Source: Kiritimatiellia bacterium
GTDB taxonomy: Bacteria > Verrucomicrobiota > Kiritimatiellia > WLWN01
Length of the DNA stretch: 64,000 bases
Assembly (NCBI GenBank): GCA_012103575.1
Contig: WLWN01000001.1
Coordinates: 2,980,538 to 3,044,537, forward strand
Direction: 5' to 3'
Positions 21,893 through 31,790 of this stretch are shown in pieces (position 1 is the stretch's first letter; the number at the start of each line of letters is the position of its first letter). A model generated the notes under the pieces. The model saw only the letters and a list, made by a program, of their open reading frames with translations. It was not told the DNA's origin and made no database searches. The position numbers and the translations under genes are program-made.

Positions 21893-22639
21893 TGCCCCGA
21901 TTTAAAGAGCCGCCTGTGGGATTTGACTGCCCCTACAAACATCACTGTCCTTATCTGGAGGGGCTATCTACCCACTGGGTCCTTCAGCGAATACCAACGT
22001 TCACATACCCGCGAACATGAGCACTGGCGCACCCGTAATGACATGGCTGAAGAAATCAATCAACTCCTGAAAACCGTCGATGAACAAGCCGTACAGATCG
22101 ATCAGCTCAGGGCGGAAGATAAAAGGCTTCACCAACAAACTTTCAAACCCCGAAAGCCCCGAGGGACGACCGGGTCAACCGCCAAGGGAGCCGGCCAGAA
22201 AAGACCCCCCTCCAAAAAGAAAAAACGGGGCGCTCCCAAGGGCCATCGGGCGTGGACCCGACCGGATCGATGCCCCCTGCACATGTCCTCATTGCCAGAA
22301 GCAAACTGATTTATCCAAAACCGATACAACTTCCTTTATTCAGGAGGATATTGTCCTGAGGCCTCAAACGGTTGTGGCCCACTATATTCACAGCACCGCC
22401 TGGTGCCCGAAGTGCCGCAGGCAGGTGATTAGAAAACTTCAATCCCAGCTGCCCTTTGCCCCGATTGGCCCCAACTCCAAGGCCGCAGCCTTGTACCTGC
22501 GTCATGAATTGAAACTGCCCTACCGAAAAATACAGCAGGCTATGAGCGCCCTATTTGGGCTGGATTTTGTTCCCGCCAGTTCCTTGGGGTTTGAAAAACG
22601 AGCCCGCAAAAACGCTGACCCCCTCTACGAAGATCTAAT
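21892..22639 (+). pseudogene. IS66-type transposase, N-terminal part, frameshifted
   Basis: Starting at ATG 21892 (MPRFKEPPVGFDCPYKHHCP), the text continues through two frame changes (near 22000 and 22255): REHEHWRTRNDMAEEINQLL, a leucine-zipper-like stretch, KKKKRGAPKGHRAWTR, a zinc-finger region CTCPHCQ...CPKCRRQV, and the conserved ELKLPYRKIQQAMSALFGL. This is the N-terminal half of an IS66-group transposase. The DDE half is absent because the IS1634 element begins at 22640 after DPLYEDLI. No continuation is recognisable beyond that element at 24535. Confidence 0.75.
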
Positions 22640-24534
22640 CGGACTTTACCCCTTAAAAGACGAGAAGAACCTCAATAGCAACCAATAAAATTAGGTCTTT
22701 CACCGCTATTTCAAGATTTCAAGTGCATGGCTATATGTCTGCGCTTAGTAAATCCATGATTTTTTGCTGTTGAGCGTCACATTTTCCGTCTTGTTGATAG
22801 GTCGCATTTTCGATTTCTACTTCGTGGCGCCCTTGATTTTTAAGACATTCTATTACCCCCGAAAAACTCCATCGACGGTTTTCTCCTTTCCCATCCGATG
22901 CAAATAAAGGCGCCAAACGTTTTTGCATGTGCCATTGAACATAATAGGCCAGCATACATAAAAAAACATGGCCTTGGATTCTTCGGTCTATTTTGTGGTA
23001 CACCGGACGTGTTTCTAGTTGTATGGTCTTGAGGTTTCGAAACGCCCGTTCTACAGTCCCTAAGGATTTATAGGCTTCAACCCTTGAGAGTCCATCGACG
23101 GTGTCGCCTTGAACATCTGAGCGAATAATATAACAGCCATCGAGGCGTTCTTCTTGAACAACCTTGTCTTGGTCTACCTGCCATATCAGCTTGTGCCACC
23201 GGCTTGACAAGATTTTTTCGTCGGCCTGAATAGACCACTTTATAAATTTCCCCATCTTGTATTTGGCTAGTATTTTACCCACCCGGGCCCCCAGTTTTTC
23301 AACGGTCATGGCTCTTTTGTAATCGGCAATCTCTTTGAGCCCCTCTCGTGTTTTTTCAAGCAATCGGTTTCGGGTAGCTCCTTCTTGTTTTTGAGTGGTC
23401 GGATTTTTGCAGAGGCTGTACCGGAGTTGTTCATCGTCGGGATCTATAATGTCTATGGATTTTTTCTCATCGAAAAAATCCATCTGTATGACCGATTGGT
23501 CTAGAAGCTCTTTGAGTTGGGCATGAGTCAGCGCGCTGATTGTACATATATCTTGGACGGTTCCAATTTTTCGAACTGGCCTTGAGTCACCATGCCACGA
23601 TCTCCAACAAATATAAAATGTTCGAGGCCGTAGGCCTGACGGATTTGATCTATTTTGTCGGTGACCGTGGTTGCGTCTTTTGTGTTTCCTTCGAAGACTT
23701 CGCAGCCAACAGGACATCCTTGGTGATTGGTAATCAGCCCAGTCACAACTTGTTTATGGCCCTTTCTCTCGTCGCGATTATATCCAAATTTAATCAAGTC
23801 GCTCTCGGAGTATTCTCCTTCGAAATAGGTGTTGGTAATGTCGTAGAGAACGAGTGATCCTGACTGTAGATGCTTGGCAACGAGTTTTTTCTGTATGGCC
23901 TTTTGGCGTTTGAGTAAACGATCCAGAGATTCATAACAGTGCTTTTCGACGTCTGGCTTTTCATCGATACCACACAGTTCCCATAGACAGGTATGCTCAG
24001 AGATGTTCCAAAGGCTTAGTTTGTTCCCCTGATAAATGATGCGTCCAACAACCATCGCCATAACCAATTTGACCCATGTCTCGTTTCGCGAATAAAGGAG
24101 GCGATCTAGGCCAAGGTCTTGGGCGAGTTTAAGGATCGTCTGACTCGCGCCGAGCTCTTTAGAGGTGCGGATACAAAGAGCTTTGGAGTCATTGGCAGGG
24201 ATGACTTTTTCCCGGAAAGAAAGTTGAAGCATTCTGAGCTGTTTAAGCGAGCATCCGGTGATGCGTCCATGTTGGGTGTGTTTGAACTTTTTTGTTTTTT
24301 TATCCCAAAAGGTGGTTCTCAAAATGCCGACCGGATTTTTCCTGGAGGTCTGGATTTCGAGATGTAAATTTCCGTTTGCAGTAAGCATGGCCAATATAAA
24401 CCACATATAAAAAATATTTCAAAAAAAATATTAAAATTTGAATGGCTATATTTTGAAATCTGAAAACAGCGGTAAAAGGCCTTATTTTATTGGTTACTAT
24501 TGAGGTTCTTCTCGTTTTTTAAGGGGTAAAGTCC
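22640..24534 (-). mobile_element. IS1634-family element
   Basis: A 1.9-kb element with long imperfect terminal inverted repeats of roughly 75 bp: the left end reads CGGACTTTACCCCTTAAAAG and the right end, read inward, CGGACTTTACCCCTTAAAAA. Both continue into a shared ACGAGAAGAACCTCAATAG segment and beyond. The transposase is on the minus strand. It is inserted in the IS66-type transposase gene, a nested arrangement. No convincing target duplication is seen. Confidence 0.82.
22731..24406 (-). pseudogene. IS1634-family transposase, 1-bp frameshift
   Basis: The first frame (from 24406) gives an IS4-superfamily transposase with VLYDITNTYFEG (first Asp) and FIFVGDRGMV (second Asp). It fails at the T5 run 23567-23571; one more base there restores GQFEKIGTVQDICTISALTH in the second frame, which then reaches the catalytic Glu in SLGTVERAFRNLKTI and ends at 22731. 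Total length would be ~555 residues, normal for this family. The single homopolymer change makes either decay or a sequencing error possible. Confidence 0.85.
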
Positions 24535-24716
24535 GTCTTCATCAAGTTTCGTGCCTGCGACGCCGTAGCCTTGCGAAGGGTGGTGATTCGTGTGTGAAGA
24601 TCTTTTTCAAAAAAAATCCCTCAACACGGAAGAAAGGGGTCCAGTCTGTCGATAATAATGAATAGGAGAAAACAGAGCATACAAATTTTTGCGCAAAACA
24701 TTACACGAAGAATGCC

Positions 24717-26725
24717 ATGATATATAAACTACAACGTTTCATTCCGATTCTTTTCTTTTGCCTAACGCCCGTTATCTGGGGAGCGACGAACTATGTTTCC
24801 TTCTCCGGAAGTCACACGCCTCCTTTTACTAGTTGGGCCGATGCGGCGACCGACATTCAGTCTGCCATTGATGTGGCTTCCAATGGGGATACGGTGTTGG
24901 TCACCAACGGAACCTACTCAACAAAGGGGGTGGCCGTTTATGGAACCATGACAAACCGGATTACCATTACCAAGCCGATCACCGTTCGGAGTGTAAATGG
25001 ACCTGACTTTACCGTGATCGAGGGCCAGGGCCCTCTGGGTTCGAATGCCGTACGCTGTGCCTATGTGACGAACGGAGCAGCATTGATCGGATTCACTCTG
25101 ACAAATGGTTATACCCAAAATTCTCTGAATGATCAAGAAGGTGGGGGGGGCGCTTGGTGTGAAACAAATGCCCTGCTTTCCAACTGCTTTATTATTGGCA
25201 ATCGATGTCGCTCTTTTGGGGGTGGTGTTTATCAAGGAATATTGAAAGAAGCCTTGTTGATAATCAGGGGCAATGGGGTGGCGCGACGTATTACGCTGTT
25301 GTTGAGAATTGTGTAGTATACAGCAACGTCGCAGCCTCTTATGGTGGAGGGTTATATTATGGGTCTATTCAGAACTCTATCATTCGTGATAATAGCGCCA
25401 GTACGGGGGGGTGGAATCTATGGGGGTTCAGCTGAGAGTTGTACTATTACTAAAAATAGTGCGACTAACGGCAGCGGCACGTGGCAATGTAGCGTTACCA
25501 ACTCTATCGTCTATTATAATGCTCCCAATCAATGGGGTGGGAATCCAAGCTTTTACCAAAATTCTTGTACCGCGCCCCATCCGCCTGGCGCCAACAACAT
25601 AACAAACCCTCTACAATTCATGGATGGGGCTGCTGGAGACTATCGACTGTCATCTATTTCGCCCTGTATTGATACGGGCAGCAATCAAACGTGGATGATC
25701 CATGCGTTTGATGTTGAAGGTGCCCCTCGAATCATAGACCGTGTTGATATGGGAGCCCACGAATATACCCCCTCGAAGTCAATGACACACCGGCTCAAGC
25801 CAATCCCTATCAACAACATCAGACACACACGTTTTATATCCCCAGTGATGTAGATTGGATCCAATTTTTTGGCATATTGAATCATGTTTATAGTGTGCAA
25901 CTTACCCTTCAAAGCACCAACATTGATACGGTATTAGAAATTTATACCGATAATCGGGATGGTGGAGCTCCCACCCTTCTCAGTCAAACAACGGGAGAGG
26001 TAACCCAGGTACATGTTTTGACGAACGGCATTTATTATGCACGCATCACGCAGAGCATAACGAACGCGCCTTTAAACCAGGTTTATTCCGTGAGTATATC
26101 GGAGACAAACAGTCCAAGTGATCTAGACTTTATACGCGCTATTAATTGGATCACTTTCACGAATATGCCCATGGGGACCACGTTGGTGATGGATACCAAC
26201 ATATTCTATCCCTTTAACGAATCCATTGATTGGGCAATCACTTTATCACCGGGTTGGCATCAATTTGAAAATACAGGTTCCCACAGGGTATGAGCCGTAT
26301 GAAGATTCTGATATGCCGAGTCAGGTCCAAAACATCAATAATCGATGGCTCGGGAACCCAAGGCGGATACACATCGCCTCGAATCAAAACACCTTTATTG
26401 ATTTTTATTTTGAACCGTACTTTACGGTTACTGGAAAAAATAGTAGATGCTTGGGTGGATACCCCTTGTGCAGGCATTGGATTATCCTGGCAGGCCACAA
26501 GTGGTCATGAACAGTTTACGAATCAACCCATGGGTCGTTATCCGCATCATACCACCAATTGGGCGAACCCTTAGTTCACGGACGTACAAGGTAGATTTCC
26601 TTCCAATACCTCTTTATTGACGTTGAATTATGATTTACCGCTCAACGTAACCGGTTATGAACCTGTTGTATATACCAATATCCCTACGAACCCAGTTCCA
26701 GGCAGACCTGTCGATGTGGGAACCT
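24717..26725 (+). pseudogene. secreted parallel beta-helix protein, multiply frameshifted
   Basis: The N-terminus is a signal peptide (MIYKLQRFIPILFFCL to VIWGA), followed by NYVSFSGSHTPPFTSWADAA and DIQSAIDVASNGDTVLV, an opening very common in surface beta-helix proteins of Kiritimatiellae/Verrucomicrobia-type bacteria. Helical repeats follow (GGGVYQG, ENCVVYSNVA, GGGLYYGSIQNSII, SAESCTITKNSA), then CIDTGSN...GAHEYT and a Pre-peptidase-like beta domain (IPSDVDWIQF). Frame breaks lie near 25245, at G7 25405-25411, at C5 25768-25772, near 26280 and at A6 26435-26440; an in-frame TAG follows TTNWANP at 26571-26573. The gene is cut at 26725 by IS630 copy A2. Likely role: adhesion or polysaccharide binding at the cell surface. 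Confidence 0.8.
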
Positions 26726-26734
26726 TAGAGCGCT

Positions 26735-27674
26735 TCACGATTGAGGTGTCGCGATGTAGCACGAAGAAAACCAGCCGATTACCTCGTCGGGAGAAACCTC
26801 TTCGAACGCTTGTGTGATCGCTTCAGATAGTTCCTGCTGACTGCGGGCTGCAAGGCTGCCCAACCGATTCTTTATCTTGCCCCATATTTTTTCAATGGGG
26901 TTGGAATCGGGGCTGTAGGGTGGAAGGAATCTTACATGGACCCCACATGACTCAATGAGTTCAATGACCTTGGGATTGTGATGGACGCGAAGATTGTCCA
27001 TGATGACGATGTCTTCAGGTGAAAGAGTCGGGAGAAGAACCCGGCGAATATATTCTCCAAAAACAGCCGTCTCTGTCGCCCCCTCCCCCTCCATGGCCGC
27101 TGTTGTTCCGTCCAGGCGGACCGAAGAAATCAAGGTGGTGGTACACCAATGTCCATGAGACGTTTTGGCAAAAAACCTGTTCCCGCCCAACGCCCGGCCC
27201 CGCAGACAAGTCATATTCGTTTTCGCCCCGGATTCATCAATAAAGACAAGGCGACTTGGATCAAGTTTGGCCACTTCTTGGATCCACTGCTTTCTCAAGA
27301 GATTTACATCCGCCCGGTCTTGCTCGCTGGCGTGAAGCGTTTCTTTTATACCGGCAGCCCAACCGATTCAACGCCCGCTGTACGGCCATGATCGACCCCT
27401 TCACGCCGCTCATGTTCTTGAGTTCTTCAAGCGTTGCATCGGGATGTTTGCCCCCCAGTTGAGCCAACGCCTTGAGCTGCTTTCCGCTGTAGAGGGCCTG
27501 GCGATGCCCACGCGGTCGGGGAGCGGTCTGTCCGGTTTCGTTGAAACGAGAGAGCCCACGCTGAAACGTTCTAAGATCTACACGATAAGAAGATGCGATA
27601 TCGGCCTGGGAACCTTTGCCCATTTTGTAGGCATCTATCGCACGCCGCCGGATTTCTGCTGTTGCTATACTCAT
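26735..27674 (-). CDS. IS630 transposase, two overlapping frames (A2)
   Basis: Same layout as copy A1: an N-terminal helix-turn-helix frame (27674-27261) and a DDE frame (open from upstream, ending at 26735), joined by the same +1 step at TATAAAAG. Catalytic motifs VFIDESGAKT, IVMDN and SNPIEKIWGK are intact. A few residues differ from A1 (KTSHGHW, DNLRVHH, SCGVHV). The terminal repeat on the cargo side has one change (AAATGCTCTA instead of AAACGCTCTA). Confidence 0.85.
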
Positions 27675-27725
27675 GTCATGGAGTATAGATCTTCTAAAGA
27701 GGCATTTCAATCGTTAAATGCTCTA

Positions 27726-28095
27726 AGCTAGCAGCTAATGAGGACAAGACGGTGATCGCCATTGTGATGATGGAACATGCAGGAACAAGATTCCAAGAAT
27801 ACACAGATCCAAAAGAAGTGATATGACCCTTATGATCAAAGAGCCCGGATAAGAGGAATGCTCCCAGCAGCATGAAGACCAAGAGCATAAACGCATTAGA
27901 CGGAAAAGAACGGCGGGTTGCACAGTTCATTATAGCGGCTAAAAAATAGGCTGCTATGGGGGCTAAAAGCAATGGAATGCCTGCCCACCAATCGATTGTA
28001 AGATTCTCATCGGTCATTTGGACCGTCATAATGGTTGTTAGCGAACTGCTAAATCCAAACAGCAAAATAACGATTAAAACACCTAAAAATTTAGC
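27726..28095 (-). pseudogene. ABC-2 permease, middle fragment (cassette 1)
   Basis: On the minus strand it reads AKFLGVLIVILLFGFSSSL, then WWAGIPLLLAPIAAYFLAAI, FMLLVFMLLGAFLLSG and ACSIITMAITVLSSLAAS, a string of at least four membrane segments from an ABC-2-type permease. It has no start or stop of its own and is bounded exactly by the two IS630 TA sites. Next to cassette 1 the C-terminal part of this gene lies on the plus strand, so the middle piece here is in the wrong orientation for that neighbour. Confidence 0.85.
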
Positions 28096-29090
28096 TAGAG
28101 CGTTTAACGATTGAAAATGCCTCTTTAGAAGATCTATACTCCATGACATGAGTATAGCAACAGCAGAAATCCGGCGGCGTGCGATAGATGCCTACAAAAT
28201 GGGCAAAGGTTCCCAGGCCGATATCGCATCTTCTTATCGTGTAGATCTTAGAACGTTTCAGCGTGGGCTCTCTCGTTTCAACGAAACCGGACAGACCGCT
28301 CCCCGACCGCGTGGGCATCGTCAGGCCCTCTACAGCGGAAAGCAGCTCAAGGCGTTGGCTCAACTGGGGGGCAAACATCCCGGCAACGCTTGAAGAACTC
28401 AAGAACATGAGCGGCGTGAAGGGGTCGATCATGGCCGTACAGCGGGCGTTGAATCGGTTTCCCGGTATAAAAGAAACGCTTCACGCCAGCGAGCAAGACC
28501 GGGCGGATGTAAATCTCTTGAGAAAGCAGTGGATCCAAGAAGTGGCCAAACTTGATCCAAGTCGCCTTGTCTTTATTGATGAATCCGGGGCGAAAACGAA
28601 TATGACTTGTCTGCGGGGCCGGGCGTTGGGCGGGAACAGGCTTTTTACCAAAACGCCTCATGGACATTGGTGTACCACCGCCTTGATTTCTTCGGTCCGC
28701 CTGGACGGAACAACAGCGGCCATGGAGGGGGAGGGGGCGACAGAGACGGCTGTTTTTGGAGAATATATTCGCCGGGTTTTTCTCCCGACTCTTTCACCTG
28801 AAGACATCGTCATCATGGACAATCTTCGCGTCCATTACAATCCCAGGGTCATTGAACTCATTGAGTCATGTGGGGCCCATGTAAGATTCCTTCCACCCTA
28901 CAGCCCCGATTCCAACCCCATTGAAAAAATGTGGGGCAAGATAAAGAATCGGTTGGGCAGCCTTGCAGCCCGCAGTCAGCAGGAACTATCTGAAGCGCTC
29001 ACACAAGCGTTCGAAGAGGTTTCTCCCGACGAGGTAATCGGCTGGTTTTCTTCGTGCTACATCGCGACACCTCAATCGTGAAGCGCTCTA
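28096..29090 (+). pseudogene. IS630 element/transposase copy A3, N-terminal frame broken
   Basis: A 995-bp copy. Compared with A1 it lacks two bases near 28381 (CCCGGCAACG instead of CCCGATGCAACG), which shifts the N-terminal frame, and four bases near 28459 just before TATAAAAG. The four-base loss joins the two usual frames so that LEELKNMSG runs directly into IKETLHASEQ and the DDE part to 29081. Its DDE domain shares distinctive variants with A5 (GNRLFTKTP, RVFLPTL, HYNPRV), so A3 and A5 are direct duplicates of one another. Confidence 0.85.
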
Positions 29091-29381
29091 GCCACGCGGT
29101 TTAATCTCCTCCCCACCCTATTTATATGCGGCTTCCTCTTTTTTATAGGGCTTGCTTCTGATTATTTGTTCGGGCGGCATCTCACGGATTCGAAGATAGC
29201 CTCTGTGATATACGGTCTTGTACCTAACTGGCAGCATTTTTGGGTTATTGATGCTTTAAATGGAGAAGGCTCTATTCCTTGGACTTATGTGGCCTATGTC
29301 GGACTCTATTCCCTGCTTTATCTTACAGGGATCCTGTGTGTAGGCCTCTTCTTGTTTAGACAGGGAGAAATAACACGATGA
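29091..29381 (+). pseudogene. ABC-2 permease, C-terminal fragment
   Basis: Directly from the TA at the right end of IS630 A3 the plus strand reads ATRFNLLPTLFICGFLFFIG, then DYLFGRHLTDSKIASVIYG and a last membrane segment YVGLYSLLYLTGILCVGLFLF before TGA at 29379-29381. It continues in frame from the middle fragment (SSLAASL + ATRFNLL) if the IS is removed at TA. The stop overlaps the start of the ABC ATPase as ATGA, so permease and ATPase formed one operon. The N-terminal part of the gene is 13 kb away at 42093-42328 on the other strand. Confidence 0.85.
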
Positions 29382-30295
29382 TTAAAATAGAACATGTTAC
29401 AAAGACGTTCCGGGATTTTTGGTGCCGTCCAAAGGTTACAGCGGTGAAAAATTTAACCTTTAACGTCCCTGCAGGAGAAGTTTTTGGACTGTTAGGGCCA
29501 AACGGTTCGGGGAAAAGTACCATCATTAAGATGATTCTAGGACTCCTTTATCCATCGCGTGGGTCCCTTACAGTCATGGGGAAAACACCACGGGATGTTC
29601 ACGTTAAAGAAGACATGGGATATCTTCCGGAAGAATCCTATCTATATCCATATTTAACCGCAGACGAAACACTTCAATTTTATGGGAATCTTTTTTCGTT
29701 GGAGAAAAAAATCCGAAAAGAACGCATAGGTCAGCTTCTTGAAATGATGGGTCTAACCCACGCTCGAGACCGACGAATCGGTGAATTTCCTAAGGGGATG
29801 GTTCGACGCATTGGGCTTGCACAAGCCCTGATAAATGATCCAGACCTGCTTATCCTCGATGAACCGACTTCTGGTCTAGACCCTTTGGGATGTCGACAGG
29901 TTAAGGATCTAATACGCACCCTGGCCCAACGCGGGAAAACGATCCTTTTGTGCTCACATTTATTAGCGGATGTTGAAGATGTATGCGACCGTATTGCCAT
30001 TCTATATCATGGCCACATTCAGGCTATCGGGCCCATTAAAAATTTACTTGAGGAAAAGAATCAACATCGTCTGACCTTATCGAACATTCAACCCAATACG
30101 ATGAAGTCGATCCTCGAGGCTGTTCGAGGGATCATTGGACAAAATCTAAAAGTCGATCATCCCCAAAAAGATTTGGAACAGCTTTTCATGGAGGTTGTGG
30201 AAAAAGCAGAAGGTCAAACCCATCTTTCTTCTGGCGTAAGCGCATCAAAAAGGGTTGCCCCCTATTTAGACCCAGGTTCGTCGGAATCGATATGA
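29378..30295 (+). CDS. ABC transporter ATP-binding protein
   Basis: A 305-residue ATPase of the DrrA/CcmA-like class that powers ABC-2 permeases. Walker A is LLGPNGSGKST (residues ~38-48), the Q-loop region is YLPEESYLYPY, the signature is FPKGMVRRIGLAQAL (LSGG replaced by FPKGM, as is common in this class), Walker B is LLILDEPTSGLDP and the H-loop is LLCSHLLADVE. The start overlaps the permease stop, and a second permease follows 10 bp downstream. With the permease split by IS630, the complex is probably non-functional. The substrate is unknown; such three-gene sets often move lipids, peptides or polysaccharide. Confidence 0.92.
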   Translation: MIKIEHVTKTFRDFWCRPKVTAVKNLTFNVPAGEVFGLLGPNGSGKSTIIKMILGLLYPSRGSLTVMGKTPRDVHVKEDMGYLPEESYLYPYLTADETLQFYGNLFSLEKKIRKERIGQLLEMMGLTHARDRRIGEFPKGMVRRIGLAQALINDPDLLILDEPTSGLDPLGCRQVKDLIRTLAQRGKTILLCSHLLADVEDVCDRIAILYHGHIQAIGPIKNLLEEKNQHRLTLSNIQPNTMKSILEAVRGIIGQNLKVDHPQKDLEQLFMEVVEKAEGQTHLSSGVSASKRVAPYLDPGSSESI

Positions 30296-30305
30296 AAAAC
30301 ACGAA

Positions 30306-31080
30306 ATGAGAAAATTAATCGGCAGAAAAGCGGCTCTCAACATTATTAGAGCCATCTCCGGGGTTACATTACGTGAGACCCTTCGATCGCGGACGGCCAT
30401 AACTTTACTCCTTCTACTCCTCTTTTCTATCATCGGAATCCCTTGGACCATGAAAGGAGATGGAACGCTCTCAGGCCATGTTCATATTTATCTCCAATAT
30501 ACATTAAGCGCCGTAAGCATTATCTTGTCATGGGCAACGATTTGGATGGGGTGCAACAGCATCTCTAAAGAAATCGGAAACCGACACATTCACCTTATCG
30601 TCACAAAACCAGTAACCCGCACACACATCTGGCTGGGAAAATGGGTGGGGCTTTTGTGGGTTAACGCAGGGTTACTTATAATCTCTGGAGGACTGATTTA
30701 TGGGGGGGTTTTGTGGACCGTCCGCCCTTCACAACTCAGCGCAGATGAATACACGGTTCTCCACGAAGAAATCATGACCTCCCGAAAACTCATAACACCC
30801 GACACAAGACATATTGATGAGCAGGCCCAAACGTTGGCAAAAGAAAGAACGGAAAAAGAGAATATGCCGCACAATCCTTTAAAAAATCTTTATGGAACGA
30901 TTCGTCATGAATTGTTCATCAAAAAAAAGTTCATTGGACCTTTCATCTATCATCCGGGCATTCCCAACAACACCCCCTCCTTTTTCGCTTTAAGTTTTTT
31001 TCTTCTCAATATGACGCCTCCCCGATTACCGGACAATGGTCTATACAAAAAGAAAATAGATCCGATACACATATACCTGG
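30306..31080 (+). pseudogene. second ABC-2 permease, frameshifted and truncated by MITE
   Basis: The N-terminus has LRETLRSRTAITLLLLLLFSI (first membrane segment), VSIILSWATIWMGCNSI (second) and the permease motif IGNRHIHLIVTKPVTRTHIWLGKW, followed by a membrane segment and a long extracytoplasmic loop (HEEIMTSRKLI..). One base is missing from the T5 run 30981-30985; with six T the loop continues FFRFKFFSSQYDASPITGQWSIQ. At 31081 a MITE-like repeat replaces the rest, including the C-terminal membrane segments. It belongs with the preceding ATPase. Confidence 0.8.
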
Positions 31081-31242
31081 CTGGATCCGTCAGTTAAACG
31101 TGGGATTTCTGTGCGAATGCTTTGGAGGCAAAAGGTTGCAAAAAAACGCAGGCGCACCCGCTGGGTGCGTCGAGGCTTTTTTGTAATTCCTTTTGGCCCA
31201 AATGGTTCGTGTAGAAAACCGCGTTTAACTGACGGATCCAGG
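31081..31242. repeat. MITE-like repeat, family GGATCCGTCAG, copy M1
   Basis: A 162-bp copy with inverted ends (CTGGATCCGTCAGTTAAACG on the left, matching on the right to CCAGG at 31242). The middle holds GCGCACCCGCTGGGTGCG, a strong hairpin flanked by an A-run and a T-run, so it can act as a terminator in either direction. It truncates the second ABC permease. Other full copies are at 42329, 47668, 49376 and 62320. Confidence 0.9.
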
Positions 31243-31266
31243 ATAGAGCTAACCCATATTACATGA

Positions 31267-31758
31267 TCAGAGATGATCTGGGTTCAAAACCCAGTCACAC
31301 ACTTCACGCACAGCGCCATACCCCCCCATTTTTGAAGTGACGTGCCGAGCTTTTCCAAGCACGGCAGGCATAGCATCTGCGACGGCCACAGAAAATTTTA
31401 CCCATTCAAGACAAGGGATATCGTTCAAATCATTGCCTACATATGCAATTTGATCAGGCCCTAAATGGTGTTCTTCGGCAAACTGTTTCAAGGTCCCAAT
31501 CTTATCCTGTTGATCTTGAAAACATTGAACACCTAGTTTTCGGCATCTTGCGCTTACCACGGGATTGGGTTCCGCAGATAGAACAATAATAAGAACTCCT
31601 TTTTTCTTTAACTGAGTGATTCCGAAACCATCCCCCCGATGACACAAAACGGTTTCACGTCCATCTTGATCCACTAAAACGCGGTTATCCGTCATCACAC
31701 CATCAAAGTCTAAAACCAAAAGTTTTATGGCTGACCAGTTTTCCGGGGAAACAATCAT
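31267..31758 (-). CDS. HAD-family phosphatase, KdsC/YrbI-like
   Basis: A 163-residue class-IIIA HAD phosphatase. Motif I is LLVLDFDGVMTDN (nucleophile and acid/base Asp), motif II lies in VLSAEPNP, and motif IV is YVGNDLNDIPCL. Size and motifs fit KDO-8-phosphate phosphatase or a close relative that removes phosphate from a nine-carbon or KDO-type sugar phosphate. It follows a DegT aminotransferase and a NusG-like antiterminator in the same direction (32 bp after DegT), so a role in surface sugar synthesis is likely. Exact substrate is not known. Confidence 0.85.
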   Translation of the reverse strand: MIVSPENWSAIKLLVLDFDGVMTDNRVLVDQDGRETVLCHRGDGFGITQLKKKGVLIIVLSAEPNPVVSARCRKLGVQCFQDQQDKIGTLKQFAEEHHLGPDQIAYVGNDLNDIPCLEWVKFSVAVADAMPAVLGKARHVTSKMGGYGAVREVCDWVLNPDHL

Positions 31759-31790
31759 GATTAAATCTCCTACACCTCAAGTAATAACTT

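Larger units (their letters stand above)
26726..29090. mobile_element. IS630-flanked cassette 1 (A2 - permease piece - A3)
   Basis: Two IS630 copies in opposite orientation, A2 (26726-27725, minus) and A3 (28096-29090, plus), enclose a 370-bp piece (27726-28095) of an ABC-2 permease gene. The whole arrangement recurs at 39723-42092 with only a few base changes in the cargo. The left side interrupts the beta-helix gene and the right side continues into the C-terminal part of the same permease on the plus strand. This is a composite-transposon-like structure, although each IS probably first inserted singly into the permease gene. Confidence 0.88.

Noticed and set aside
22640..22700. The text after DPLYEDLI (GLYPLKDEKNLN) as genuine IS66 transposase
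   Set aside because: The same bases recur inverted at 24480-24534, so they are the IS1634 terminal repeat, not IS66 coding sequence.
26726..29090. Classic composite transposon carrying a useful cargo gene
   Set aside because: The cargo is only an internal piece of a permease with no start or stop, and the pieces rejoin at TA; separate insertions in one gene explain it better.
31245..31290. A T-arm-like CTGGGTTCAAAACCCAG suggesting a tRNA
   Set aside because: It lies in the 3' codons of the KdsC-like gene and no acceptor or anticodon arms can be formed.
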